A stretch of 64,000 nucleotides of DNA from an uncultured Dehalococcoidia bacterium (GCA_951812625.1 CATOSP010000004.1:186001-250000), one strand, 5' to 3'. Shown: positions 35,197 through 45,116, counted from the first letter of the stretch. Numbers and translations: made by a program. Notes: generated from the sequence alone by a model not told the origin.

Positions 35197-36492
35197 CTAG
35201 CTCGGATATTTGCTGAACATGATGAAGCCGTTGCTGTCGGGCGTATTGCAGCCTGCAAGGGCGGTTTCGGCCTTCACCGTGACCTGCCGCGGCCCCGCCG
35301 TGCCCCGGAGTTGCTGGATGCTGTCAGCGAAGAGGACGGCACGGTTACGACCCGTTCCGTTATTTCCACCGCTGGAGAGGAAGGGGTGGGGGCCCTCTAC
35401 CCTGATGTCCTCGGCATAAAAGTCGTGGGCCTCTCCCCACTTGACGCCGTGCCACTGGAAGCCCTCCAGGAATTGCTGCGTGAATGTGAGGTAGCCGTCG
35501 TAGGGGTTGAATACATCAACATCATTAGGACCGAGCCCGGAACCCTCCCACATCATCCGAGCCATGCTGGCGACGGACTCCTGATGCTCGTCCAGGGTCG
35601 CCATGCTGCTCCTGCCCCTGCGATTGATCTGGTTGTGGTTGAGAACGTAGACCGGCTGTTGCCTCATGTCCCTGGCGCGCTCGGCGGTGGTGAAGATGAA
35701 GGCCGCGCAGGTGTTGACCGGCCTGTCGCAGTCATATATCACCAATGGCTCCTCGACCACGCGCCCGGTAAGGTAGTCCTCGCGGGTGAGCTGATACGGC
35801 TCGTGCATGGCGTAGTAACCCCAGGGAGTCATCAGTCCGTTCCGGCGCAGGTTCAAACAGAGGTCGGCCAGACCGTCGTGGGACTTACCGTATTTCTGGC
35901 AGTACTGCAGGAAGACGGTAAGATTGTTGAACATCGCGCCGCTCTGATAACCCCAAGGAAGGGTGAAGGCGCTGTTTCCGGGGGCCTCCTGGTTGGTATT
36001 CTGTGGATTGTTATGCCCGTACCGGCCTGCGAGATTGACCATCGGGTACCATACCAGGGCGGTCTCACACAAGCCGTCACCGACCGCCTGAGCGGCCAAT
36101 CCCATCATAGGGCCGATGTAGGGTGCATCGGACTTGAGATACTTTACATTCTTCAACCCCAATTCCCGCTGAATCCAATCCGCTGAAGCGAAGGTCAGGC
36201 CGTCTTCAGTGTCGTACGGCGGGTCAAAGTAGGGGCGAGGCGCCCAAGTCTGCTCTGCGCGGGTCTCCGGGCTGGTGATAAGCCCGTCAATGTCGTCCAG
36301 CGACAGGCCCGCGTCTGCGATGGCCTTCAGGCAAGCCTCCTTGGTCAAGCCGCCACAGCTCCTGTCCAGGGCCACACCGTCCCAGCGCCGGTCCATATAG
36401 GACTGGCCCCAACCTACAACGGCGACCTTGCCCCGGTGCTCCCAGACTCCCAGACCTTCCCGGTTTCTCATCCAATTGTTGTCACTAACCAT
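35197..36492 (-). CDS. Thiolase-like (SCP-x/lipid-transfer type) protein
   Basis: 431 residues. The thiolase fold is visible in KVAVVGWGQSYMDRR, LDDIDGLITSP and the C-terminal DFYAEDIRVEGPHPFLSSGGNNGTGRNRAV. The usual nucleophilic cysteine at the start of helix 3 is not apparent (SDAPYIGPMMGLAAQAV occupies its place), as in other thiolase-like proteins paired with DUF35 OB-fold partners. That pairing is present here: the OB-fold gene lies 119 bases upstream in the same direction. It probably acts on CoA-linked sterol- or steroid-like side chains, perhaps as an aldolase (inference). Confidence 0.85.
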   Translation of the reverse strand: MVSDNNWMRNREGLGVWEHRGKVAVVGWGQSYMDRRWDGVALDRSCGGLTKEACLKAIADAGLSLDDIDGLITSPETRAEQTWAPRPYFDPPYDTEDGLTFASADWIQRELGLKNVKYLKSDAPYIGPMMGLAAQAVGDGLCETALVWYPMVNLAGRYGHNNPQNTNQEAPGNSAFTLPWGYQSGAMFNNLTVFLQYCQKYGKSHDGLADLCLNLRRNGLMTPWGYYAMHEPYQLTREDYLTGRVVEEPLVIYDCDRPVNTCAAFIFTTAERARDMRQQPVYVLNHNQINRRGRSSMATLDEHQESVASMARMMWEGSGLGPNDVDVFNPYDGYLTFTQQFLEGFQWHGVKWGEAHDFYAEDIRVEGPHPFLSSGGNNGTGRNRAVLFADSIQQLRGTAGPRQVTVKAETALAGCNTPDSNGFIMFSKYPS

Positions 36493-36611
36493 CTCAGCTA
36501 CCTCATGTCCTCTGGGTTATTGACCGTTTCTGTCTGCAATGCGGATGCTCCGCAGTCGCTCCGGACCTCCGGTCCCGTGGAGGATTTGCCCCTCGATTGG
36601 ACCCGAGCAGG

Positions 36612-37040
36612 CTAGGCCACCACCTGCCACTCGTGGACCAACTGGCCGGTGGTCGTTTCTTCAAATATCAGTTCCACAGGGGCTCCAACTGGGACCTCCC
36701 CTGGCGGGGTGCCCGGAAGGTTGGACAGGAAATTGATGCCCGGGTCTTCATCCAGGGTTATTACCGCAAAGTTGATGGGCTGCGCCGACCGGAACCCCCT
36801 GATTCGGGAGTCGCGTATCACCATGTACACTTCGATATGTCCCCTACCCTGCACCTCTTTCCACTCGAAATTTTCGGCGGAGCCGCATTGGTTGCACCGC
36901 TGGGCGGGCGGATAGAACAACCTCTCGCATGCGGTGCAGTTCTGCAAGACCAGCCGCCGCTCGTTGCAGGCGTCCCAGAATGGCTTGGTCAGTTCATTGG
37001 AGACCGGTGCAGGTCTCTCCAGGCCTGGAATCGTTGACAT
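36612..37040 (-). CDS. Zn-ribbon OB-fold protein (DUF35)
   Basis: 142 residues. A rubredoxin-like zinc ribbon is formed by Cys35, Cys38, Cys49 and Cys52 (CTACERLFYPPAQRCNQC), followed by an OB-fold with GRGHIEVYMVIRD and PINFAVITLDEDPGINFLSNLPG. DUF35 proteins partner with thiolase-like or HMG-CoA-synthase-like enzymes and are often needed for acyl-CoA binding. It lies upstream of the thiolase-like gene in the same operon. Confidence 0.9.
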   Translation of the reverse strand: MSTIPGLERPAPVSNELTKPFWDACNERRLVLQNCTACERLFYPPAQRCNQCGSAENFEWKEVQGRGHIEVYMVIRDSRIRGFRSAQPINFAVITLDEDPGINFLSNLPGTPPGEVPVGAPVELIFEETTTGQLVHEWQVVA

Positions 37041-37226
37041 GGCTCTCCTCTCCTTCAGGAAACGCGGATCCTCTACGTAGCGGGTTGCCGGAAAGACCGG
37101 GCAGGATCCGTCACTCGATTGGAATCTTGCACGCTGTGCGTTGCCGTTACGCGCACAATCTAATTCGGATTATAAGTAGAGCGCTCTTGCTGGTCAAAGA
37201 TGTGTTTCACCCGCAGTCAAGTTCCC

Positions 37227-37586
37227 CTACGCGCCGTCCGTCCTCCCGTTTATCCACGGCTCGGTATATCCGGCATCCATCCAGAGGAAATGGAACCCAG
37301 CTTCCAGGGCGAATTGCTGGTCCAACTCCGTATCGCCGATATGGTAGTACTCCTCAGCTGGAAAGCGAGACTTCAGGTCCGGGAGACCCTGCTTATGTGA
37401 GATAAAACTCACCTCGATGCGGTGCCTGTCCCAAATGGCCTGCTGCACCGGAAGCGGGCGATCGGAAGAGCTGCCGATAATGCACCCATGAGCCTGGGCC
37501 TTCCTGACCATGCTCATGGTGACAGGCCCGGGCGGGTCTCCTGCTTCCAGCGTTCCATCTATGTCGAAACTGACCAGTACCGCCAA
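37227..37586 (-). CDS. Small HAD-superfamily hydrolase
   Basis: 119 residues. HAD motif I is FDIDGTLEAG (nucleophile Asp8, general acid Asp10), motif II near IIGSSSDRP, and motif IV EEYYHIGDTELDQQFALEAGFHF. There is no cap domain, so it is a minimal HAD, probably a phosphatase on a macromolecule or a small sugar phosphate. It is close in length to the smallest C0 members. Substrate unknown. Confidence 0.85.
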   Translation of the reverse strand: MAVLVSFDIDGTLEAGDPPGPVTMSMVRKAQAHGCIIGSSSDRPLPVQQAIWDRHRIEVSFISHKQGLPDLKSRFPAEEYYHIGDTELDQQFALEAGFHFLWMDAGYTEPWINGRTDGA

Positions 37587-37665
37587 GTATAACCTTCCTT
37601 CTCAAATTGGACTTAGATGGGACCACCGGTGGTCGAGAGGCATGACCCAAGTCGAGTGTACTTGC

Positions 37666-40140
37666 CTACGGTTCCCCACCCACCGATGGGTCGGCCCACT
37701 GGACGATCCCCCGCGTTCCAAAGTCCTCGATCTGCTGGTCGTCGTACCCGATTTCCCGGAGTAGGGGCCTGGTGTGCTGGCCGATCTGGATGGAGGTCCG
37801 GTAGAGTCCCGGAGTCAGGGAGAATTCGACCAACCCGCCGTAACGGAGGTACTTGCCGACATGCGGGTGCTCCACCTCAACGCTCAGGGCATTAGCCTGG
37901 GCGTGGGGATGGTCCGCATAAAACTCTCCTTCCAGAGCTTCGTCGGCCTGGACACAGGCGATGTCCGCCTTGATCAGCAGCTCTTCCCATTGGTCAGCGG
38001 TGCGCCCGACGAGTATTGCCGAAATCTCAGCAGTCAAGGCCTCGTCATTGGCCTGCCGCGCCTCCGGGGTCGAGAAGCGTCCGTCAGCCAGGAGGTCTGC
38101 CCGCTCCACAGTGCGGCAGAATGTTTCCCACTCGTCCTGGAACAGGCAACCGAGGAACACCCACCCTTCCCGGCATCTGTAGAGACGGTACAGGGCGTGG
38201 AGGCCGTGAATCTCTTTGTCGGGGATGGCGATGGGAGGGCGGTCCGCGTGGTCGTAATACTCGTCGGCATTGGTCCAGGCATTAGCGTTCAGCATGGTGA
38301 TGTGGACGGGCTGGCCCTTGCCGGTAGCGTCCCGCGCCCGAAGGCCCAGCATGATTCCCGTGGCCAGGGCCGGCGAGGTGTTCTGGTCTGGCCCCCAGTT
38401 GGATTTCATGATCCAGCGGGTGGCCTCAACGGTCTCCTCCACATCCATGACCTGTTCCGGTGGCGGGGGCATACCCCGGCCCATCTGCCGCATCGCGCCG
38501 CCCATGATCGCGCCGGGAATGGGATGGGCGCCCGGCCTGCGCGCATGGGGGCCGTGTTCCCCATAGGTCCCCATCCAGACATGGACCATGCGGGGATTTA
38601 TCTTCCGGCAAGTCTCCCAATCGATGTTGAGACGTTCCGGAACGCCGAGCCGGAAGTTGTGCGTGAGAACATCGGCCCTGGCGATGAGCTTGTGGATGAT
38701 CTCTTTGCCCTCAGGAGTCTGAAGATCAACCTGAATGCCTTCCTTGCCGGCGTAGGTCCGCGGGTCGGCCACTGCCTGTGCAGTGGAGCGCCGCCCCTCA
38801 TCTAATCTCCGGTCGGTGGCGTCGATCTTTATGACCCGCGCCCCAAGGTCTGCCAAAAGGGCAGCGCCGTAGGGCCCGGCCTGAATTGTCGCCAGATCCA
38901 GGATGATGATCCCGGACAGGGGGTGGGCCGGCACATTAGAGCCATTGGCCCCAGGCACGCCACCGCCTGGGGTTGGGGACTGCTGCCCCAGGCGTCCCAG
39001 CACCTCGGCGTCGTGCTGTCCCACATCAGGGGCTGGGCCGCTTGGTTCCCCCGGTGTGTCCTGGAAATCAACCAGCGGTGCCAGGGTCCGCATGGGACCT
39101 ACGCGAGGATCGTCGATCGTTACGACCGTGCCGTTGGAAACCACTGCGGGATGGTCCATGGACTGGACGCTGCTGCGATAGGGTTCAGCAGCGATGTTGC
39201 CGTCCTGGAGGTAGATCTCCATCCACTCGTCAGCGGTCTTCTCCAACTGTTTGTCCAGTATCTCCCGGCGCAGGAGTTCCCGGTTCTCCAGGTTGATTGC
39301 CGGGACTCTCTTGAACCGTTCATCCTCGAGCAGGTGGCCAAGTCCAATGGCTTTGATGTGTCCCTGGATGTGCGGGACCCTCTGATTGGCGTGCTGGAGC
39401 CACGTGCCTTCCTTGGTCCGTACGGGAACGTATCCTATGGAGGAGAGGCCACGGCTGCCGCCGGGCCTCCCGGGAAACCGTTCCGGGTCCCTACGCCGGA
39501 GCTGCATGTTCACCAGTCCGCCGTCACCGACATTGTTGTCGTGTGGAGAAGCCAGGGACTGGACGATGCTGGTCTGGACCCATTGCCCACGTCCGCACAG
39601 GTCCCGAACCCGGAGTGCTCCAATGATTCCGCGCACCGCAGCCTGACTGGCGTGCCAGCTACCCGTGGGCACTGCCGAGTAAACCGGGCCTTCCCGGTTG
39701 GGCTGTCCCTGGAGGTTGAGCATCCGGCCAGCCTTGGCCGCTACGACACCCTCGTACCCTTTCACCCGGCGAAGCGGTCCCTCTTGCCCGAAGCCGGTGA
39801 TGGAGCAGTAGACCAGCCGTGGGTGGAGCTGCGAGAGGGTGTCATACCCTAGACCCCATTCAGCCATGTCTCCGGGGCGGAAGGACTCTACCAGCACATC
39901 GGCCTCTCCGGCGAGCTGGATGGCCTGCTCGCGGCCTTCTGCGGTTTCGAGATCCAGCACGATACCTTTCTTACCACGGTTCCACGAAATCCAGGCGGGT
40001 TGAAAGCGGAAGGGATCACCGCCGGGAGGTTCAACCTTAATCACCTCTGCCCCGTAGTCGGCCATTACCAGCGTGCAGATGGCCCCAGGCATCCCCAGTG
40101 AGAAATCCAGGACGGTCAGGCCTGTACATGGTCCTGCCAC
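37666..40140 (-). CDS. Double-length CoA-transferase family III
   Basis: 824 residues made of two complete CaiB/BaiF units. The first (about 1-390) starts GLTVLDFSLGMPGAICTLVMADYGAEVIKVEPPGGDPFR. The second (about 415-824) starts LSGIIILDLATIQAGPYGAALLADLGARVIKID. Each contains the family adenylate/CoA-binding blocks (GFGQEGPLRRVKGYEG; GTYGEHGPHARRPGAHP). They are joined by a Gly/Pro-rich linker (GQQSPTPGGGVPGANGS). The enzyme normally forms an interlocked homodimer; a fused tandem could act as a single-chain pseudo-dimer with two different active sites. It sits downstream of the HAD gene's region without overlap. Confidence 0.9.
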   Translation of the reverse strand: MAGPCTGLTVLDFSLGMPGAICTLVMADYGAEVIKVEPPGGDPFRFQPAWISWNRGKKGIVLDLETAEGREQAIQLAGEADVLVESFRPGDMAEWGLGYDTLSQLHPRLVYCSITGFGQEGPLRRVKGYEGVVAAKAGRMLNLQGQPNREGPVYSAVPTGSWHASQAAVRGIIGALRVRDLCGRGQWVQTSIVQSLASPHDNNVGDGGLVNMQLRRRDPERFPGRPGGSRGLSSIGYVPVRTKEGTWLQHANQRVPHIQGHIKAIGLGHLLEDERFKRVPAINLENRELLRREILDKQLEKTADEWMEIYLQDGNIAAEPYRSSVQSMDHPAVVSNGTVVTIDDPRVGPMRTLAPLVDFQDTPGEPSGPAPDVGQHDAEVLGRLGQQSPTPGGGVPGANGSNVPAHPLSGIIILDLATIQAGPYGAALLADLGARVIKIDATDRRLDEGRRSTAQAVADPRTYAGKEGIQVDLQTPEGKEIIHKLIARADVLTHNFRLGVPERLNIDWETCRKINPRMVHVWMGTYGEHGPHARRPGAHPIPGAIMGGAMRQMGRGMPPPPEQVMDVEETVEATRWIMKSNWGPDQNTSPALATGIMLGLRARDATGKGQPVHITMLNANAWTNADEYYDHADRPPIAIPDKEIHGLHALYRLYRCREGWVFLGCLFQDEWETFCRTVERADLLADGRFSTPEARQANDEALTAEISAILVGRTADQWEELLIKADIACVQADEALEGEFYADHPHAQANALSVEVEHPHVGKYLRYGGLVEFSLTPGLYRTSIQIGQHTRPLLREIGYDDQQIEDFGTRGIVQWADPSVGGEP

Positions 40141-41196
40141 GGTTCATCTCCCCTTTGAGGCATATGGGCACGAGCTTGGCCAGGCATCTAGCCTGTCCCT
40201 TCAGTGCGTAACTGGCTCCCCGTCCAGTCTGCATGAAATACCTAGCTCTCGATTATACAGTTGGCAACTCGAGCCAATCTGCGAAACTGAGTATGCAGCC
40301 CACTGGAGATGCCCGTCAACCTCAGTCATCAAGGACGGCCTCCTCGTACTCCTCCGTATCAGTCTAGCTACATCAACTGGCCGGACCACAGACCAGTCTC
40401 TTGCGGGTGAGAAGAAAGGGAGATGCGGCAGAGACCGCTCCCGCGCGCCGACCTGGAGACGCACACTTGCCCCGACTCGAAGGACGGTAATCGCGCATTA
40501 GCGTGCCGGAGGTAAGTCGCCCACCTGGCTGGTCTATTGCTTTGGTGAGCAGAGCCTTCGCTCCTTTCATAGGGTGTACTATCACCTGGCTCATGGCACC
40601 AATGCCGCTACAGCGTATTTGCAAACCCAATCAGTTAGGTTAGAGTGAGCGGGCAAACCTCCCAGGGGTTGGAAAGAGCAGGATCGGGAGATTTGACCTA
40701 GGAACTGTGCCTGCGGTCGTTGTTGCCGTCACAGAAACCTTCAACGGCACGGCTTAGCAAGAGCCCCGCACCACCATCAACAGCGTACAACGGGTGCTGC
40801 GTACAGCGCCTCATGCCGGGACAAACCGGAGAGGGTTGATCCATGGATCTATACCATAACCAACCCGATTCCACCGTTCTCGTAAACGGCAACTGTGGGA
40901 AGAGTTCCTGATGATGTGCAGCAGCCACCTGTCGATGGAACGATAGAGCGGTGAGTCCAATACGTGGATGGGACCAGCGTTCGGCCCCACGTCGCGCTGA
41001 CTGACCATAAAGGAGGCGCGGCGGCGAGGCGCAAACCGATCCCGTGGAGAGTCCGTACGAAGATTGATGTTCGTACGGAAGACATCGATTCCCTATGTCT
41101 ACCGAACGGAATAGTTATACTGACAGGGAGAGTTGCCCAGTTGGATGACAAACGACTCTCTGGGTCATTATGGGAACCTGAAGGAGGAACACATCA
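40141..41196. other. Intergenic region, about 1 kb
   Basis: No supported gene on either strand. It contains the operator-like inverted repeat at 41052-41079 and a possible -10 TATACT at 41116-41121. It separates two divergent catabolic genes, so it should hold their promoters. Confidence 0.5.
41052..41079 (+). promoter_or_regulatory. Operator-like palindrome upstream of the LLM gene
   Basis: TCCGTACGAA (41052-41061) and TTCGTACGGA (41070-41079) are perfect inverted arms with an 8-base spacer, 118 bases before the start of the LLM gene and upstream of a TATACT. Size and symmetry fit a TetR- or GntR-like dimer site. No regulator gene is adjacent. Confidence 0.5.
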
Positions 41197-42330
41197 ATGC
41201 ATTGCGGAGTGATGGTCACCGGCTACAACCAAGGTGACTGGGCCCGTCTCATGGAAGGAGGCTATGACCGCCCGCCGACGATACCGGACGCCCGGAACAT
41301 GGACGACACCCTCTATATGGGGGAGCTGGTTGAGCCGCTGGGGTTCGATTCAATCTGGGCAACCGAACACTACGGTTCTGCCTATTCAATGCAGCCGAAC
41401 CCATTGCAATACCTGGCGTACTGGGCGGGCCGAACGAGTCGAGTCGACGTTGGTACAGCGGTCATCGTCGCCCCGTGGTGGAATCCGGTGCGGCTGGCTT
41501 CCGAGATCTCCATGCTCGACATCCTGCTGAGAGGCAGGCGCCTCCATCTTGGGATCGGACGTGGGATCGCACCTCACGAGTATGCTTCGCTCGGCTACCC
41601 GATCGAACAGTCGCACAAGTATTTCTACGACGTGATCAACGCCATCAAGGCCGCGGACGGTGCGGAGCGCTTCGAGTTCAAGGGGGAAGTCTACGACATC
41701 CCACCCACCAGCATCAGACCCCAGGCCCGCCATAAGGGTGAGCTAACCAAGGACATCAAGGTGGCATTTACCACAGAGGCTTCAGCAAGAATGGCTGCCG
41801 AAAACGGCCTTGGGCAGATGTTTGTTGCAGGCGACGATGTAGAAGAGATGACCGATAAGGTGCGAAGGTTCAACAAGATTCGAAAGGAACTGGGTCTCCC
41901 GCCTGACCAGCCCACGACTCTCTTGTGGATGTACTGTGCCGAAACCGGCGAGGAAGCAGAGGAGGGGTGGACCTATTTCCACAACCAGCTCACCGCGGCC
42001 CAGCGCCACTATTTCGAATGGAACAATCCAGGTTATGAAGGCATACATGGCTACGAGGAATACCTCATACGCCAGAATGCCGACGTCGGTTCCGCGGATG
42101 CTGGCTTCGCCGCCCGGCGCGCAACCCAACCCATCGGCACGCCGGAGGAGATCATCGAGAAGATCCGAGCGCTGCAGTGGACCATCAGCCTCGAAAAGCT
42201 CGTGATCCACATGTTTTACGGTGGAATGCCACGGGATAAGGCCGAAAAGAGCCTCAAGCTCTTCGCCGAAAAAGTTCTGCCGGAGGTGAAGGCGATGCCC
42301 ACTTCGATCAATCCCCAGTCCTTGGAGTAA
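41197..42330 (+). CDS. LLM-class flavin-dependent oxidoreductase
   Basis: 377 residues; the ATG follows GAAGGAGG. Features include GELVEPLGFDSIWATEHYGS, VGTAVIVAPWWNPVRLASEISMLDILLRGRRLHLGIGRGIAPHEY and QPIGTPEEIIEKI. This is a luciferase-like monooxygenase using FMNH2 or F420H2. It is only distantly similar to the member at 29669. The pair HxxHxxG-like palindrome upstream suggests regulated expression (inference). It probably oxidises an aromatic or alkane-type substrate. Confidence 0.9.
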   Translation: MHCGVMVTGYNQGDWARLMEGGYDRPPTIPDARNMDDTLYMGELVEPLGFDSIWATEHYGSAYSMQPNPLQYLAYWAGRTSRVDVGTAVIVAPWWNPVRLASEISMLDILLRGRRLHLGIGRGIAPHEYASLGYPIEQSHKYFYDVINAIKAADGAERFEFKGEVYDIPPTSIRPQARHKGELTKDIKVAFTTEASARMAAENGLGQMFVAGDDVEEMTDKVRRFNKIRKELGLPPDQPTTLLWMYCAETGEEAEEGWTYFHNQLTAAQRHYFEWNNPGYEGIHGYEEYLIRQNADVGSADAGFAARRATQPIGTPEEIIEKIRALQWTISLEKLVIHMFYGGMPRDKAEKSLKLFAEKVLPEVKAMPTSINPQSLE

Positions 42331-43041
42331 GGCCAACGCCGAGAAGCCAGACCCGGTGATGCGATGACGGAATAGCGTTATCAGGATCCCGATCCACGCT
42401 CACCTCTATAGTGACGAAGCGCCCCGATTCTAGCCGCAATGGCTTGCCCCCAACTGATCGGGCTTGCAAGCAGATCGACCAAGACGCTTTGATTTCGGAT
42501 TGTCTTCGCCCCGCCACTGGACCTGCGGCGTGTCCCCTGGCTCAATGGCCGTATGAGCGGTTGCAGCAGGTTAGCGATCTCCTGTCTTACCTCTGCTCGA
42601 TGTGCCAACACAACGGAAGACCCCTCCGGGTGGATTGGTATTGTCACGATACCAATCCACCCGGAGGGGTCTTCCCGTGGGCCTATTGTCCTAAGCGACT
42701 TTCCCCGTCTTTACCTAACTCCTGGATGACTCGTGTCCTTGCTGCGGAGGCCCAGGTCGGCAATTCCCTATGAGGACAGGGTCCCAGTTTCGGCCATGCC
42801 CAAGATATTCGCCACAGTATCTGCCTGCCGATTTTCGTTGAGAACAACACCTTGGGGACCAAGGTTCCACACATTGTGTTCCCGACGCACATCGCGGTCC
42901 GCAGATAGGCGAAGCATGGGCGCTGTGTTCACCTCAGTGACCGACGATAAAGGCAGAATCTTTTACGCAACGATCAAAGGGCTTGATGACCACTACTCGA
43001 ATCTCCTACCTCTCAATTTATGTCCGTCGCTGCCCCTGCGT
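42331..43041. other. Convergent intergenic region
   Basis: It lies between the LLM gene and the P450 gene. It holds the 26-bp hairpin at 42615-42675 and no supported gene. Confidence 0.5.
42615..42675. repeat. 26-bp perfect inverted repeat
   Basis: Arms at 42615-42640 and 42650-42675 (left arm starts GGAAGACCCC, right arm ends GGGGTCTTCC) match without a mismatch around a 9-base loop. There is no U tract on either side. It lies between convergent genes, so it may act as a bidirectional transcription barrier, or be a palindromic mobile repeat (REP/MITE-like). Confidence 0.9.
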
Positions 43042-44262
43042 CTAATCCCATGAAACCGGAAGGGAGACCAGGGAACGAAAAGCGATAGTTGGAGCGTATT
43101 CCAGGTCCTCGGTTTTCAGATGGAGGGAATCGAACCGTTTCGCCAGCGCCCTGAAAGCCTCCTGTCCCTCCATTCGTGCCAGATTCACGCCCAAGCAGTG
43201 GTGGACACCGGAGCCAAAGCCCACATGGCGGTTGGGCCAGCGGTTGATGTCAAACTTGTCGGGCTCATCGAACGTCCTGGGATCACGGTTGGCAGAGGAG
43301 ATCATCCACCTGACGGATTCCCCCTCGCGAATAGGAGTCCCGCCAACTTCCACGTCCTGCGTGGCTATCCGCTGGATGCCCTTGACCGGTGGATCGTAGC
43401 GCAGACACTCTTCCGTAGCCCGCTGCGTCATGCCCGCGGGGTCCTCCCGTAATATCTCCCACTGCTCAGGATTGCGGATGAAGGCGAGGGTACCGTTGCA
43501 GATCAGGTTCAGTGTGGTGACATGCCCGGCTATCAGCAGCAGCACTGCAGCGGCTAGCGTCTCCTCCCGATTGTAGACTCCGGTCTTTTCACCACTGACC
43601 ACCAGAGATAGGAGATCATCCGTGGGGTTGACCAGCCTGTCCTCCACCATTGGGACCAAATACTCCCGCATCTTTATTTGGCCCTCGGCTGCCGCCTTGG
43701 TGCGGTCAGCTCCCTCTCCGCCGTTGGCAAGAAGCTTGGTCGCCAAGTCCTTGATGTAGGGCCGGTCTTCAGTTGGAACACCCATCATCTGGGCGATGAC
43801 CAGAAGGGGAAGAGGGGCGGCAAAGTCTGCCATGACGTCCAACTCACCCTTCTCATCCGCCTGGTCAAGGAGGAACTTAATCGCGGACTGCACCATAGAG
43901 CGCCAGAGGTCGATCTTCTTGGGATTGAAGTACCCGTGGAGCACCATCCGCATATCGATGTGCTTCGGCCGGTCATGCTGGATGAAACTATTGGATCCCA
44001 GGGCCCGTATGTGGTCATTCAGCTCCAGGTCCTCCTCGGCTATCGGCGGCAGGGGTGGCCTGGTGTCTCTTGTGAAATTCTCCGAGGAGAATAGCTGATG
44101 GTTGCGGGCGACCCAGACCAGGTCATCATAGCGGGTGATTATCCACTGGCGAAGATTTTCGTTCCAGTGTACTGGGTCCTCTTCCCTGAGCATTCCGAAA
44201 TAGGTATAAGGGTCCGCCATAACCTCTGGAGCAAAGAGATTGTCGTGGATGGCAGTAACCAT
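43042..44262 (-). CDS. Cytochrome P450
   Basis: 406 residues with the standard P450 landmarks: the I-helix LLLIAGHVTTLNLI, the K-helix pair EECLR, the PERF-like region DEPDKFDINRWPN, and the heme loop FGSGVHHCLGVNLAR with the axial cysteine. Usual I-helix sequences read AGHETT; here Val replaces the acidic residue before the conserved threonine. It is soluble, as bacterial P450s usually are, and needs a ferredoxin partner; none is adjacent, though a small ferredoxin gene lies at 5053. Confidence 0.95.
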   Translation of the reverse strand: MVTAIHDNLFAPEVMADPYTYFGMLREEDPVHWNENLRQWIITRYDDLVWVARNHQLFSSENFTRDTRPPLPPIAEEDLELNDHIRALGSNSFIQHDRPKHIDMRMVLHGYFNPKKIDLWRSMVQSAIKFLLDQADEKGELDVMADFAAPLPLLVIAQMMGVPTEDRPYIKDLATKLLANGGEGADRTKAAAEGQIKMREYLVPMVEDRLVNPTDDLLSLVVSGEKTGVYNREETLAAAVLLLIAGHVTTLNLICNGTLAFIRNPEQWEILREDPAGMTQRATEECLRYDPPVKGIQRIATQDVEVGGTPIREGESVRWMISSANRDPRTFDEPDKFDINRWPNRHVGFGSGVHHCLGVNLARMEGQEAFRALAKRFDSLHLKTEDLEYAPTIAFRSLVSLPVSWD

Positions 44263-44277
44263 GATTCCTCCGGCTGG

Positions 44278-45116
44278 CTATTTGATTTTTGCGGATACCT
44301 TAGCGGGAGTGTCTACGAATAGGTACAAACTATCTGCTTGGTACGGCGTTATTGTAACAGAGCATTTTGACAGGTTCCAGCCGCCACCTTTCCATGACCA
44401 TGGTCTTTTAATTGTTGGGGGGATGCCGATGAGAGTGAGGGTCTCCCAAGGTTTCGAGCTGTAGTGGCGAAGTGCCGCCGCTATGTTTTTCACTCCGCGA
44501 AGGCGCAGCATTCCTATCACCAGGTTCCGCAGGGCCGCCAGCAGTTGCGGCGCCGACCCGGTTCTCACCTGGCTTTGGTCCTCACCAAATACCACGTCCC
44601 TCACCCAATGGAGGCTGTTCTCAATCCCCCAGAGCCCCGCCATATGGCCAGCAGACGGGCTGCGTCCGCCCGCTCCGGCGACAGACTGGTTATGGCATAC
44701 ACTCGCTCCACAGTCTCCCTGCCCTTGCGCCTCCTGCTCCGCTCCACACAGCAGACCTGTCCCAGTCTCGGCCAGTGGAGGTAGCCGTTCAAGGCTGGCG
44801 ATGCCCACAGCCTGCGCCTTTCCCACCGGTCTCCATGCCATCCCTCCCGGGTGGCCTCGGCAAAGCTCTCCCCCCAAGGAGGCTCAGAGAAGAGCAGGCT
44901 CACCGCCTCTTTCACCCCAGGCTGGTTGTCTTTGAGGACCCGGAAATAGTCCCCGCCCTGTTCCAGTACTCCCAGGCTCAACTCCTGCTGGCAGTACAGG
45001 GCATCTCCGGTGACCACCCTCCCCTCGAGCTCCAACCGGGCCAGCAGGCCGGTGGCCATCCCCAGTTCGCTCTCCTTGTGATCCCCCCTGACCCCCTGGC
45101 AGGGGTATGTAACGGC
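44278..45116 (-). pseudogene. ISAs1-family transposase remnant
   Basis: Two frames give the C-terminal two thirds of an ISAs1 transposase. The first reads GDHKESELGMATGLLARLELEGRVVTGDALYC and DYFRVLKDNQPGVKEAV. The second reads HWGIENSLHWVRDVVFGEDQSQVRTGSAPQLLAALRNLVIGMLRLRG. The frames change near 44650, and the N-terminal third is missing at about 45100. The end has run past the usual stop into non-IS sequence. It is dead. Confidence 0.8.

Noticed and set aside
40373-40928. Reverse-strand frames in the 1-kb gap upstream of the LLM gene
   Set aside because: No ribosome sites, no domains and poor codon pattern.
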